A DNA stretch of 64,000 nt from Muricoccus pecuniae (GCF_014199205.1 NZ_JACIJD010000007.1:124001-188000); one strand, 5' to 3'. Positions 33,691 through 45,638 are shown, numbered from the stretch's first letter. The notes: generated from the sequence alone by a model not told the origin. Numbers and translations: made by a program.

Positions 33691-36177
33691 ATGGTGGCGA
33701 TCACGGAATCCCTCGTCCGTCTCGGGCTGACGGCCCGGGACAAGGAGGACGCCATCCGCCAGACCGCCGCGATCCTGGCGGGGGAGGGCAGCGTGGATGC
33801 CGGCTACGGCGACAGCATGCTCGCGCGGGAGCGGCAGGTGCCGACCTATCTCGGCAGCGGCATCGCCATCCCCCACGGGCTGCGCGGCGATGCGGGCATG
33901 GTCCGCCGCACCGCCGTCGCCGTCGCGCAGTTCCCGGGCGGCGTGAGCTGGGGGGACGACCAGACCGTCCACCTCGCCATCGGCATCGCCGCCCAGTCGG
34001 ACGAGCACGTGCAGGTGCTGGCGGCCCTGACCGGGGTGCTGCAGGAACCCGCCCTGGCGGAGGCGCTCGGACGCACCCGCGACAAGGGGGAGATCCTGCG
34101 CGCCCTCGGCGGCGCGGCGCCCGCGGCACCGGCCCGGCCCGCGGCCCTGCCCGATGACTACGACCACCGCGCGAGCGCCGGGATCACCGGCCATGCCGGC
34201 CTTCACGCCCGCCCGGCCACCGCCTTCGCCACCCTGGCCAAAGGCTTCGCGGCCGAGATCCTGGTGGGGCACGGGGGCAAGCTGGCCAACGGCAAGTCCA
34301 TGGCCGCCCTGCTGACCCTCGGCGCCGAGCGCGGGGCCGTGCTGGAGATCGCGGCCCGCGGGGCGGATGGGGCGGCGGCCGTGCGCGCCCTGGCCGAGGC
34401 CGTGGCGGGCGGCCTGGGCGACACGGACGAGCCGGAGGAGCCCGCCCCCGCCGCGCGGGCCGTCGCGGCGGTGCCCTACCGGGGCGCGGCGCGGCGGGGC
34501 GTCGCGGCCTCGCCCGGCCTCGCCATCGCCCGCACCCACCGCCTGCGCCACGCCGCGCCCCCCGCCCCGGCGGAGGAAGCCCCGGCCGGCGACCCGGCGG
34601 GGGAGGCGCAACGGCTGGGGGCGGCACTCGCGCGGGCGCATGAGGAGCTGCGGGCGCTGCAGGCAGAGGTCTCGGCGCGCTCCGGCTCGAAGCAGGCCGC
34701 GATCTTCCTCGCGCATCAGGAACTGGTGGACGATCCCGAGCTGGTCGGCGCCGCCCGGGCGCGGGTGGCGGCGGGCCTCTCGGCCCCCGCTGCCTGGCGG
34801 GCGGTGACGGAGGCGCGGGCGAAGGAGATGGAATCCCTCTCCGACAAGCTGCTGGCCGAGCGCGGGCGGGACGTGCGCGATGTCGGCACGCGGGTGGTGC
34901 GCATCCTCTCCGGCGCGGCGGAGGCCCCCGGCCTCGCCCTGCCGGACCATCCCGTGATCCTCCTGGCCGAGGACCTCGCGCCCTCCGATACGGCGGGGCT
35001 GGACGTGAAGCGCGTGCTCGGCCTGGCGACCGCGCTGGGCGGGCCGAACTCCCACACCGCCATCCTCGCCCGCGCCCTCGGCCTGCCGGCGGTCGCCGGG
35101 CTGGGGGAGGGGATCCTCTCCATCCCCGACGGCACCGAGGCGGTGCTGGACGGCGATGGCGGCGTGCTGCTGCCCGAGCCGGACGCGCATGACCGCGCCC
35201 TCGCCGAGGCCGCGCGCACGGAGAGGCAGGCCGCCGATGCCGAGGCGCGGGAGGCCGCCTACCGGCCCGCCTTCACCCGGGACGGGCGCCGGCTGGAGAC
35301 GGTGGCCAATATCGGCACCCCCGCCGAGGCCGCCGCCGCCGTGGCCGCGGGCGCCGAGGGGGTGGGGCTTCTCCGCACCGAGTTCCTCTTCCTCGACCGC
35401 GAGGCCGCCCCCGACGAGGAGGAGCAGTTCCAGGCGCTGCACGCGATGACGGAGGCGCTGCGCGGCCTGCCGCTGATCGTCCGCACCCTCGACATCGGCG
35501 GGGACAAGGAGGTGCCCTATCTGCGCCTGCCGCGGGAGGACAATCCCTTCCTCGGCATCCGCGGCCTGCGCCTCTGCCTCGCCCGGCCGGACCTGTTCCG
35601 CCCCCAGCTCCGCGCCATCGCGCGCGCGGCCCGGGCGGCGCCGGCGGGGGCGGTGAAGGTGATGTTCCCCATGGTCGCGAGCCTGGAGGAGTACCGCGAG
35701 GGCCGCGCCGCGCTGGAGGCCGTGCGCACCGAGCTGGGCGCCCCGCCGATGGAGGTGGGCATCATGGTCGAGGTGCCCTCCGTCGCCACCATGGCCGACG
35801 TGCTGGCGCGGGAGGTGGATTTCTTCTCCATCGGGACGAACGACCTGACGCAGTACGTGCTGGCGATGGACCGCATGCACCCCGCCCTGGCGACGAAGGC
35901 GGACGGGCTCCACCCCGCCGTGCTGCGGCTGATCGGGCAGGTCGTGCGGGCCGCCCATGCCGAGGGGAAGTGGGTCGGCGTCTGCGGCAATCTCGCCGCG
36001 GAGCGCGAGGCCTGCGCCATCCTGGTGGGCCTCGGGGTGGACGAGCTCTCCGTCAGCCCGCCCTCCGTGCCGGAGCTGAAGGCGCGCGTGCGCGGGTTGC
36101 GGATGAGCGACGCTCGGCGGCTGGCGGAGCGCGCCCTCGCCTGCGGCACGGCCGCCGAGGTGAGGGCGCTCGCATGA
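33691..36177 (+). CDS. fruB: Fructose PTS multiphosphoryl transfer protein (EIIA-HPr-EI fusion)
   Basis: An 828-residue fusion of three phosphotransfer proteins. Residues 1-150 are EIIA-Fru with the active His62 in SGIAIPHGL. Residues about 157-245 are HPr with His172 in HAGLHARPATAF. Residues about 260-828 are enzyme I with His455 in GGPNSHTAILARALGLPAV, then the PEP-binding barrel with GVGLLRTEFLF, NPFLGIRGLRL and FSIGTNDLTQYVLAMDR. It takes phosphate from PEP and passes it to FruA, so the fructose system needs no separate EI or HPr. The ATG at 33691 is chosen for its AGGAGG site. It overlaps fruK by 4 bases. Confidence 0.95.
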   Translation: MVAITESLVRLGLTARDKEDAIRQTAAILAGEGSVDAGYGDSMLARERQVPTYLGSGIAIPHGLRGDAGMVRRTAVAVAQFPGGVSWGDDQTVHLAIGIAAQSDEHVQVLAALTGVLQEPALAEALGRTRDKGEILRALGGAAPAAPARPAALPDDYDHRASAGITGHAGLHARPATAFATLAKGFAAEILVGHGGKLANGKSMAALLTLGAERGAVLEIAARGADGAAAVRALAEAVAGGLGDTDEPEEPAPAARAVAAVPYRGAARRGVAASPGLAIARTHRLRHAAPPAPAEEAPAGDPAGEAQRLGAALARAHEELRALQAEVSARSGSKQAAIFLAHQELVDDPELVGAARARVAAGLSAPAAWRAVTEARAKEMESLSDKLLAERGRDVRDVGTRVVRILSGAAEAPGLALPDHPVILLAEDLAPSDTAGLDVKRVLGLATALGGPNSHTAILARALGLPAVAGLGEGILSIPDGTEAVLDGDGGVLLPEPDAHDRALAEAARTERQAADAEAREAAYRPAFTRDGRRLETVANIGTPAEAAAAVAAGAEGVGLLRTEFLFLDREAAPDEEEQFQALHAMTEALRGLPLIVRTLDIGGDKEVPYLRLPREDNPFLGIRGLRLCLARPDLFRPQLRAIARAARAAPAGAVKVMFPMVASLEEYREGRAALEAVRTELGAPPMEVGIMVEVPSVATMADVLAREVDFFSIGTNDLTQYVLAMDRMHPALATKADGLHPAVLRLIGQVVRAAHAEGKWVGVCGNLAAEREACAILVGLGVDELSVSPPSVPELKARVRGLRMSDARRLAERALACGTAAEVRALA

Positions 36178-37124
36178 GGGGCGTCGCGACCGTCACGCCG
36201 AACCCGGCGCTGGACCTGACGACCCGCCTCAGTGCCCTGGTACCCGGCGCGGTGAACCGGGTGCGCGAGGCGCAGGAGGATCCCGGCGGCAAGGGGATCA
36301 ACGTGGCGGGCTTCCTCGCTTCGCAGGGTGCGAGGGTGCCGGTGCTGGCGACGGGCTGGCTGGGCGAGGCGAACGCCGCCGCCTTCCGCGCCTTCCTGGC
36401 GGCGGGCGGCATCGCGGACCGCTTCCTCCCGGTCGCCGGCAGCACGCGGACGAATGTGAAGATCGTCGAGGACGACGAGCGCGTGACCGACCTCAACTTC
36501 CCCGGATTCGCGGTGGACGCGGCGGCCGAGGACGCTCTGGCCGCGGCCGTGCGGGCGACGGCGGCGGAGTGCGGCTGGGTGGCCCTCTGCGGCTCCCTCC
36601 CGCGCGGGGCCTCGCCGGGGCTGCACGCGCGGCTGCTGGGGGAGGCCCGCGCGGCCGGGGCGAAGGTGCTGCTGGACGCCTCCGGCCCGCCCTTCGCCGC
36701 CGCGCTCGGGGCGGGGCCGGACGCGATCAAGCCGAATGGCGAGGAGCTCGGCGAGCTCCTGGGCGAGCGGGTGGCGGGCGTGGCCGATGCCGCCGCCGCC
36801 GTGGGGCAGGTGCAGGCGCGCGGGGTGGGGACGGTGATCGTGTCCCTCGGCGCGGAGGGCGCGGTCTTCGCCGAGGGCGACGCGCGGGTCCACGCCGTCG
36901 GGCGCCCGCGCGCCCTCGTCTCCACCGTGGGGGCGGGGGACGCGATGGTGGCGGGCTGGCTGATGGGCACGCTGCGGGGGCTGGACCTGGCGGGCAGGGC
37001 GAGGCTGGCGACGGCCTTCTCCCTCGGCGCCCTCTCCACCCTCGGGCCGCGCCTGCCCGATGCGGCGGAGATCGCGGCGTTGGCGGAGGCGGTCGAGGTC
37101 GAGGCCCTGCCGGATGCGGCTTAG
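36174..37124 (+). CDS. fruK: 1-Phosphofructokinase
   Basis: A 316-residue PfkB-family kinase, converting fructose-1-phosphate plus ATP to fructose-1,6-bisphosphate. The N-terminus TVTPNPALDLT, then EDPGGKGINVAGFLASQG, is the sugar-phosphate-binding signature. DAIKPNGEELGELLG and VSTVGAGDAMVAGWL hold the nucleotide site and catalytic Asp. The ATG at 36174 overlaps the fruB stop codon (ATGA), and the next gene fruA follows after 21 bases, giving the standard fruBKA operon order. Length is normal for the family. Confidence 0.95.
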   Translation: MRGVATVTPNPALDLTTRLSALVPGAVNRVREAQEDPGGKGINVAGFLASQGARVPVLATGWLGEANAAAFRAFLAAGGIADRFLPVAGSTRTNVKIVEDDERVTDLNFPGFAVDAAAEDALAAAVRATAAECGWVALCGSLPRGASPGLHARLLGEARAAGAKVLLDASGPPFAAALGAGPDAIKPNGEELGELLGERVAGVADAAAAVGQVQARGVGTVIVSLGAEGAVFAEGDARVHAVGRPRALVSTVGAGDAMVAGWLMGTLRGLDLAGRARLATAFSLGALSTLGPRLPDAAEIAALAEAVEVEALPDAA

Positions 37125-37145
37125 GAATGGGAAGGGGCGTTTGAG

Positions 37146-39005
37146 ATGAGCAGGATCCTGGCCCTGACGGCGTGCCCGTCCGGCACCGCGCACTCGGTCA
37201 TGGCGGCCGAGGCGCTGAAGAAGCAGGGCGCGCTGCTGGGGCACGAGGTTGAGGCGCGGGTGGTCGACCCCTCCGCGGGCCCGGGCGCCTGGCCGGACGC
37301 GGCGACGCTCCTCGCGGCCGATGCCGTGGTGCTCGCCACCGACACGCGCCTGGACACCGGGCCGCTGGGCGGGCGGCCGATGCATGTGACGAGCACGGCC
37401 TCCGCGATCCGCGACCCCGCCGGGGCGATCCACGCGGCGCTGGCCCTGGGCGGCGCGCCCGCGGCGGCTCCAACTCCGGTTTCGGCGGGTGTCGTCCTGG
37501 ACCCCGTCGTGCCGGCGCCGGCCGGCGCACCGGGCGAGGGCGCGGCGCGGGTGGATGCGGGCGCCGTCTCGGCGCCGGGGAGCGCGACGGGACCAGCGGC
37601 GGCACCGGGCGGCACGAAGCGCCTCGTGGCGATCACCGCCTGCCCCACGGGCATCGCCCACACCTTCATGGCCGCCGAGGCGCTGAAGCGGCAGGCCACC
37701 GCCATGGGCCATGAGATCGCGGTGGAAACCCAGGGCTCGGTGGGCGCGAAGAACGTGCTGACCGAGGAGCAGATCGCCCGCGCCGATGCCGTCATCATCG
37801 CGGCCGACACGGCGGTGGACCTCTCCCGCTTCTCCGGCAAGGCGCTGTACCAGACCGATACCGGCTCGGCCCTGAAGAAGGCTCCGGCGGTGATCGAGGC
37901 GGCGCTCGCCACCGAGGCCCCGGCGGCCGCGCCTGCCGCCGCCCGGGCCGCGCCGCCGGCCGCGCGGGCGGGCGGGAAGGGGGGCTCCGGCCCCTATAAG
38001 CACCTGCTGACCGGCGTTTCCTACATGCTGCCCGTGGTGGTCGCGGGCGGGCTGCTGATCGCCCTCTCCTTCGTTTTCGGCATCGAGGCCTTCAAAGAGC
38101 CGGGGACCCTCCCGGCCGCGCTGATGCAGATCGGCGGCGGCGCGGCCTTCCTGCTGATGGTGCCCGTGCTCTCGGGCTTCATCGCCTATTCCATCGCGGA
38201 CCGCCCGGGGCTGGCGCCGGGGCTGATCGGCGGGCTGCTGGCGCAGCAGCTCGGCGCCGGCTTCCTCGGGGGCATCGTCTCCGGCTTCATCGCGGGCTAC
38301 TCGGCGCGGCTGATCGCCGACAAGGTGAGGCTGCCCGAGGGGATCCAGGGGCTGATGCCCGTGCTGGTGATCCCGCTGCTCGCCACGGCGATCACGGGGC
38401 TGCTGATGGTCTATGTCGTCGGCGCGCCGATGAAGGGAATCCTGGAGGGGCTCACCGCCTGGCTCGGCGGCATGTCCTCCACCAATGCCGTGCTGCTCGG
38501 CGCGCTGCTCGGGGCGATGATGTGCTTCGACATGGGCGGGCCGGTGAACAAGGCGGCCTATGCCTTCACCGTCGGCCTGCTCTCCTCCTCCTCCTTCGGG
38601 CCGATGGCCGCGACCATGGCGGCCGGCATGGTGCCGCCCCTCGCCCTGGCGCTCGCCACCTTTCTCGCGCCGCGCAAGTTCGTGGCCTCAGAGATCGAGG
38701 CGCGGCAGGCGACGGGCGTGCTGGGCCTCTGCTTCATCTCCGAGGGGGCGATCCCCTATGTGGCGCGGGACCCGCTACGGGTGATCCCGACGATGATGAT
38801 CGGCGGCGCGGTGACGGGGGCGCTCTCCATGCTCTTCGGCTGCACGCTGCGGGCGCCGCATGGGGGCCTCTTCGTGCTGCTGATCCCGGGCGCGGTCGGG
38901 AACGTGGCGATGTACCTCGCCGCCATCGCGGCGGGGACGGTCGTGGCGGCGGTGCTGGTGGCCGTGGCGAAGCGGCCGGCCGTGGAGGTGGTAGGGGCGG
39001 CCTGA
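37146..39005 (+). CDS. fruA: Fructose PTS permease EIIB'BC
   Basis: A 619-residue fructose transporter. Residues 1-100 are a first IIB-like domain whose start LALTACPSGTAHSVMAAEAL still has the phospho-acceptor Cys10. A linker of Pro/Ala/Gly follows. Residues about 157-260 are the second IIB domain with Cys166 (ITACPTGIAHTFMAAEAL). From about 285 the IIC membrane domain (KHLLTGVSYMLPVVVAGGLL, GGPVNKAAYAF, FISEGAIPYVARDP) binds and moves fructose. In E. coli FruA the first domain has lost its Cys motif, but here both are intact. Fructose is imported as fructose-1-phosphate for FruK. Confidence 0.95.
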   Translation: MSRILALTACPSGTAHSVMAAEALKKQGALLGHEVEARVVDPSAGPGAWPDAATLLAADAVVLATDTRLDTGPLGGRPMHVTSTASAIRDPAGAIHAALALGGAPAAAPTPVSAGVVLDPVVPAPAGAPGEGAARVDAGAVSAPGSATGPAAAPGGTKRLVAITACPTGIAHTFMAAEALKRQATAMGHEIAVETQGSVGAKNVLTEEQIARADAVIIAADTAVDLSRFSGKALYQTDTGSALKKAPAVIEAALATEAPAAAPAAARAAPPAARAGGKGGSGPYKHLLTGVSYMLPVVVAGGLLIALSFVFGIEAFKEPGTLPAALMQIGGGAAFLLMVPVLSGFIAYSIADRPGLAPGLIGGLLAQQLGAGFLGGIVSGFIAGYSARLIADKVRLPEGIQGLMPVLVIPLLATAITGLLMVYVVGAPMKGILEGLTAWLGGMSSTNAVLLGALLGAMMCFDMGGPVNKAAYAFTVGLLSSSSFGPMAATMAAGMVPPLALALATFLAPRKFVASEIEARQATGVLGLCFISEGAIPYVARDPLRVIPTMMIGGAVTGALSMLFGCTLRAPHGGLFVLLIPGAVGNVAMYLAAIAAGTVVAAVLVAVAKRPAVEVVGAA

Positions 39006-39100
39006 CCGCCACCCGCCGAAGGGCGGCGCGCAGCCCTGGAGAGCCGATCGGGCGCATCAAGGACGGCCAGGCATCCTCGGTCCCGTGGCCGCCTCCCGAT

Positions 39101-39141
39101 CCCGGCCTTCCCCGGCATTTCACCGTGCCGGGGTGGCCGGG
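39101..39141. terminator. Extended hairpin between convergent fruA and phosphoesterase genes
   Basis: The inner stem CCCCGGCA (39110-39117) / TGCCGGGG (39126-39133) is continued by the outer arms CCCGGCC (39101-39107) and GGCCGGG (39135-39141), with small bulges. It sits 95 bases after fruA and 43 bases beyond the convergent gene's end. It probably ends both transcripts. Confidence 0.6.
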
Positions 39142-39183
39142 CGGTTCTGCCCAGCGCGAGTCCACCCGGCGCGACGGCGGGTG

Positions 39184-39945
39184 TCAGAGCCAGGCCTCTC
39201 CGTCCCAGTGATGCGCCATCCAGCGCGCGCGCCCTTCCTCCACCACGATCCGGTTGTAGGCGTTGGACTCGCCCCTCAGCCGGGTGGAGGTGGCGGAGCC
39301 GGCCTGGAGGACGGTGAGCGCCTCGCCCTCCTCGGCGCGGATGAGATGCGTGTTGTGGTAGCCGACATGGAGATGGCCCGAGAGCACGAGGCGGACGCCG
39401 CCGCGCGCGAGGTCGCGCAGCGCCCGCTCCCCGCGCTTGACCGTGGGCGTGCCCGGTCCCTCGGGCGGCGCCAGGAAGGGATGGTGCGCGACCACGATGC
39501 GGAACCGTCCCTCCTCCAGGCGGCGCAGGCGGCGCAGGAGGCGCAGCAGGCCGGCGCGGGGGATCTTCCCGTTCTCCCACTGCAGGTGCAGCCCGCCGCG
39601 GGACACGGTGTTGAGGCCGATCACCTGGATCTCCTCGTCCTCGAACATCGGCTCCGTCTCGTCGGCCACCATCCCGCGCCAGCGGCCGAAGGGATCGAGG
39701 AACCGCTCCCAGGGGTAGTAGGCGGTGATGTCGTGGTTGCCCGGCACGGCGAGCCAGGGAGAGGTCAGCCCGTTGAGGAAGTCGCGGGCGGCGCGGTACT
39801 CGTGGCGCCGCGCGCGCATGGTGAGGTCGCCGGAGACGACGACGAGATCGGCGGGATCCTCGTTCAGCCGGGCGAGCAGCGCATCGGTGGCGCGCTTGTC
39901 CACGCGGCAGAAATGCAGGTCCGAGATGTGGTCGATCCGCCTCAT
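39184..39945 (-). CDS. Metallophosphoesterase (calcineurin-like)
   Basis: A 253-residue phosphoesterase. Metal-binding motifs in order are ISDLHFCRVD at the N-terminus, VVSGDLTMRA near residue 36, AVPGNHDIT near 67, VVAHHPFL near 152, and LSGHLHVGYH near 192. This layout fits the class III phosphodiesterase/CpdA-like group, which cleaves cyclic nucleotides, phospholipid head groups or pyrophosphates. It follows a diacylglycerol-kinase-domain gene with a 4-base overlap, so a lipid-phosphate substrate is a reasonable guess. There is no signal peptide, so it is cytoplasmic. Confidence 0.9.
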   Translation of the reverse strand: MRRIDHISDLHFCRVDKRATDALLARLNEDPADLVVVSGDLTMRARRHEYRAARDFLNGLTSPWLAVPGNHDITAYYPWERFLDPFGRWRGMVADETEPMFEDEEIQVIGLNTVSRGGLHLQWENGKIPRAGLLRLLRRLRRLEEGRFRIVVAHHPFLAPPEGPGTPTVKRGERALRDLARGGVRLVLSGHLHVGYHNTHLIRAEEGEALTVLQAGSATSTRLRGESNAYNRIVVEEGRARWMAHHWDGEAWL

Positions 39946-40988
39946 CCCCGCCCCGCCACCGACGCGCCGCCGGCCGCCTGTGTTCCCGCCGTGGCGAGGG
40001 CCGGGGAGGGGGTGGCCGTCTCGGGCCGCCCCTCCTCCTCGGCGATGGCCGCCTCCCCGGGGGGAGCGAGAACCATGAGGGCGCGCGGGCGAAGGCTGTA
40101 GCGCAGGGGCGTCCGCAGCACCGCCGCCTCGCCGTCATTCATCGTCAGCATGCTGTGCCGGCGGGAGTAGATGGTGAAGGCGGGGGAGGAGAGGATGGCG
40201 ATGTCCCCCAATTGCCGCCACCGCCCGAGCGCCATCGCGATCAGCATCTTCGCGGCCCAGCCGAGGGAGAAGCTGCGGGTCACGTAGAGGTAGAGCGCAC
40301 CGCCATCGAGGCGGGGGCGGTGGAACATCACGCCCGTTCCCTCCTCATAGCCGTTGTTCACGACCGACATGGCGCGCGTCCACACCCGCCAGGGCCTGTT
40401 CCAGCCCGGCGCGTTGACCATCAGCCGGCGCGGGCGCTGCCGGAGTAGGGCGCGGATGGCCGCGAGCACGACGCGGACGGTGGCGTAGAAGCCCCCCCTG
40501 CGCCGGAAGCGCTGGCGCGCGCGGCCGACATTGTTGGTGATGCCGATCACCGACTGGCAGAGGAAGACCTCGCCATTCACCTCGCCCACATCGATGGCGC
40601 GCGGCGAGGAGCGGCCGAGGATCTCGGCGGCCTCCAGCGGGTCGAGAGGGATGCCGAGGTCGCGGGCGAGGAGGTTCAGCGTCCCCAGCGGCAGGATGCC
40701 GAGGACGCGGTCCGTTCCCGCCAGCCGGGCGCCGATGCTGCGGATGGAGCCGTCCCCGCCGCCGATGATGACGATCGGGGCATCGGTCGCGATCGCGGCC
40801 TCCACCCGGCCGCCCATGTCGGCGGCCGCGTCCTCCCCGATGACGGTGAGGTCGAAGCCCGCACGGCGCAGCGCCTCCTCGATCAGCTCCGGCAGCTCGG
40901 GCCGCCCGGCCAGCGTGCCGGCGCGGTTGTTCAGGACCAGTGCGGCCCGCCTCATGCCCTGCCGATCATCCGCGTTCCGGTCCGTCAT
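39942..40988 (-). CDS. Diacylglycerol/lipid kinase catalytic-domain protein
   Basis: A 348-residue protein with the DAGK/YegS/LCB5 fold. VLNNRAGTLAGR near the N-terminus matches the NPxSG-like loop, and IVIIGGGDGSIRSIGARLAGTDRVLGILPLGTLNLLARDLGI is shortened here to its core GGGDGSIR and LPLGTLN, the ATP-binding signature of lipid kinases. It should phosphorylate diacylglycerol, a sphingoid base or a related lipid. An internal ATG at 40955 (just before RRAALVLNN) may be the real start. Its stop codon overlaps the start of the phosphoesterase gene, so the two are co-expressed. Confidence 0.88.
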   Translation of the reverse strand: MTDRNADDRQGMRRAALVLNNRAGTLAGRPELPELIEEALRRAGFDLTVIGEDAAADMGGRVEAAIATDAPIVIIGGGDGSIRSIGARLAGTDRVLGILPLGTLNLLARDLGIPLDPLEAAEILGRSSPRAIDVGEVNGEVFLCQSVIGITNNVGRARQRFRRRGGFYATVRVVLAAIRALLRQRPRRLMVNAPGWNRPWRVWTRAMSVVNNGYEEGTGVMFHRPRLDGGALYLYVTRSFSLGWAAKMLIAMALGRWRQLGDIAILSSPAFTIYSRRHSMLTMNDGEAAVLRTPLRYSLRPRALMVLAPPGEAAIAEEEGRPETATPSPALATAGTQAAGGASVAGRG

Positions 40989-41036
40989 TGCGCCGGGCGA
41001 ACGCGGCGGCGCACAGGGGGGTTGCCGCCCGGACGG

Positions 41037-41068
41037 AAAAGGGGCGCGGGCCCCTCGGCCCGCGCCCC
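41037..41068 (-). terminator. Rho-independent terminator of acnA
   Basis: Read on the minus strand, a perfect 10-bp stem (GGGGCGCGGG / CCCGCGCCCC, arms at 41059-41068 and 41041-41050, 8-base loop) is followed at once by TTTT (41040-41037). It starts 29 bases after the aconitase stop codon. This is the clearest intrinsic terminator in the window. Confidence 0.8.
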
Positions 41069-41097
41069 CTTCCGATCACTGCCCTGCGGCGCGCGGA

Positions 41098-43803
<2,706 letters not shown>

Positions 43804-43850
43804 GCGTCGCAATTCCCCGTGCGTGCTTGAATTTCAGGCCAGCTTGAAGC

Positions 43851-44498
43851 ATGGCGGTGCTTCCCGGTCCAGGGGCCGGGCTCTTCTCGCAGGGGATATT
43901 GGAAGCCGTGCTGGCGACGGAAGGCCTGGCGATCCGGCGCGGCGGGCGGGTTGTTTTCTCCGGTCTTTCGTTGCGCGCCCGGCCCGGAGAGGCGCTGCTC
44001 CTCCTCGGCCCGAACGGGGCGGGCAAGTCCACCCTGCTCCGCGCCCTCGCGGGCCTGCTGCGCCCGGCCGCGGGGCGCGTGCTCTGGGAAGGGGAGGACG
44101 TGGCAGACGACTCGGCCGCGCACGGCACCCGCACCCGCTATCTCGGCCACCAGGACGCCATCAAGCCGGCCCTGACCCCGCGCGAGGACCTCGCCTTCTG
44201 GGCGCGGCTGCGCGGTGGCGAGCCCGAGGCGGCGCTGGCCGCGCTCGGCCTCTCGGCGCTGGCGGGGCTGCCCTGCCGCAGCCTCTCGGCCGGGCAGAGG
44301 CGGCGCTTGGCGCTGGCGCGGCTCGCCCTGGGGGATGCCCCGCTCTGGCTGCTGGACGAGCCCACCCTGGGGCTCGACACCGCCTCCGTGGCCCGGCTCG
44401 GCGCGCTTCTGGCGGCTCACCGGGCGCGGGGCGGGATCGTGCTGGCCGCCACCCACCTGCCGCTGCCCCTGCCGGACGCGCGGGAGGTAGCGCTGTGA
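43851..44498 (+). CDS. ccmA: Heme exporter ATP-binding protein CcmA
   Basis: A 215-residue ABC ATPase of cytochrome c maturation system I. The Walker A motif is LGPNGAGKSTLLRALAG, the signature is CRSLSAGQRRRLALARL, and Walker B is LWLLDEPTLGLD. With CcmB, C and D it powers release of holo-CcmE heme chaperone. The start is uncertain: ATG 43851 adds a 19-residue lead, while GTG 43908 gives the usual short N-terminus (VLATEGLAIRRGGR) and leaves more promoter space to acnA. The gene overlaps ccmB by 4 bases. The ATPase is small, as expected for CcmA. Confidence 0.92.
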   Translation: MAVLPGPGAGLFSQGILEAVLATEGLAIRRGGRVVFSGLSLRARPGEALLLLGPNGAGKSTLLRALAGLLRPAAGRVLWEGEDVADDSAAHGTRTRYLGHQDAIKPALTPREDLAFWARLRGGEPEAALAALGLSALAGLPCRSLSAGQRRRLALARLALGDAPLWLLDEPTLGLDTASVARLGALLAAHRARGGIVLAATHLPLPLPDAREVAL

Positions 44499-45145
44499 TC
44501 GCCGTCTTCCTCCGGGAGCTGCGCCTCGCGCTCCGCCACCCCGCCGAGGCGCTGGCGGCGGTGCTGTTCTTCGTCATCGTCTGCGCGCTCTTCCCCTTCG
44601 GCGTCGGCCCGTCCCCCGACGCGCTCGCGCGGCTCGCCCCCGGCGCTCTGGTGACGGCGGCGCTGCTGGCGGCGCTGCTGCCGCTGGACCGCCTCTTCGC
44701 GGCCGAGGCGGAGGACGGCTCGCTCGATCTGCTGCTGACGGCGGGGCTCCCCCCGGCGGGGCTTGCGGCGGCCAAGGCGGCGGCGCACTGGGCGGTGACG
44801 GGGTTGCCGCTGCTGCTGGCCGCGCCGGTCTCGGCCGCGCTGCTGGCCCTGCCGACCGATGCCTGGGGGGTGGCGATCCTCGCCCTCGGCCTCTCCTCCC
44901 TCATCCTCTCGCTCCTCGGCACGCTCGGCGCGGCGCTGACGCTCGGCGCGCGGCGGGGCGGGGTGCTGCTGCCGCTGCTCGTGCTGCCGCTCGCGGTGCC
45001 CGTGGTGATCTTCGCCGCCGGCGCGATCGAGGCGGCCGCGGGGGGAGCCGAGGCGCGGCCCTTCCTCCTCCTGCTCGGCGCCTTCCTCGCGGGGGCGTTG
45101 CCGCTCGCGCCGCTTGCGGCGGGGGCCGCTCTGCGGGAGGGTTGA
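44495..45145 (+). CDS. ccmB: Heme exporter membrane protein CcmB
   Basis: A 216-residue membrane protein with six predicted helices, GTG start overlapping the ccmA stop codon (GTGA). The N-terminus VIAVFLRELRLALRHPAEAL, then FFVIVCALFPFGVGPSP, is characteristic of CcmB. It is the permease partner of CcmA in cytochrome c maturation. CcmC, D, E, F and H are not adjacent, so the ccm genes are split in this genome. The cbb3 oxidase at 57-64 kb carries c-type hemes and would depend on this system. Confidence 0.92.
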   Translation: MIAVFLRELRLALRHPAEALAAVLFFVIVCALFPFGVGPSPDALARLAPGALVTAALLAALLPLDRLFAAEAEDGSLDLLLTAGLPPAGLAAAKAAAHWAVTGLPLLLAAPVSAALLALPTDAWGVAILALGLSSLILSLLGTLGAALTLGARRGGVLLPLLVLPLAVPVVIFAAGAIEAAAGGAEARPFLLLLGAFLAGALPLAPLAAGAALREG

Positions 45146-45175
45146 AGCGAAACGGGTCCGGCGTTCAATAAGACC

Positions 45176-45607
45176 ATGGCCTTCAAGGGAAAGCCGCCCG
45201 GCACCGGCTCGGGCGAGATGTCGCGGCGGACGGTGGCGCTCCGCCCCTCCATCGCGCTGCCGCCGCGGCAGCGCGACGAGGCGCGGCGCCTGCGCCGCAT
45301 GGGGCACGAGCCCGCCCAGATCGCGGAGGCGATCGGCGCCCCGCTGGAGGAGGTGGAGAAGGCGCTCGTCCAGATGCGGATGCCGCGCCCGGAAACCACG
45401 CGCGGCACGCTGAACGTGACGCTCGCCGCCCACGCGCTGGTGATGAAGGAGCGCAAGGGGAGCGAGCCGCTCTGGCAGACGATGGACCGGCTGCTCGACG
45501 AGCTGCTGCGCCACCGCTCATCCGAGGCCGCCCGCGCGCGGCGGCGGGCGGGCGAGGGCGGGGATCTGCCCCTCTTCCCCGAGGCCGCGGGAGGTCCCGA
45601 GGCCTGA
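45176..45607 (+). CDS. Hypothetical protein with helix-turn-helix-like segment
   Basis: A 143-residue soluble protein starting 30 bases after ccmB. Residues about 33-62 (RDEARRLRRMGHEPAQIAEAIGAPLEEVEKAL) have the spacing of a resolvase-type helix-turn-helix, with a short turn at G-A-P. The later part (LNVTLAAHALVMKERKGSEPLWQTMDRLLDELLRHR) is helical, and the tail is Arg/Glu-rich. DNA binding is possible but not shown. I do not recognise a named family. ATG at 45176; the ribosome binding site is weak. Confidence 0.65.
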   Translation: MAFKGKPPGTGSGEMSRRTVALRPSIALPPRQRDEARRLRRMGHEPAQIAEAIGAPLEEVEKALVQMRMPRPETTRGTLNVTLAAHALVMKERKGSEPLWQTMDRLLDELLRHRSSEAARARRRAGEGGDLPLFPEAAGGPEA

Positions 45608-45638
45608 CGCGCCGGGCCGCGCGGTGCAGGATGGCGGG

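Noticed and set aside
33310-35958. Minus-strand open frame opposite fruB joined to the cupin gene
   Set aside because: The cupin gene starts at 33309 with a normal N-terminus; everything upstream is antisense to the PTS fusion protein.
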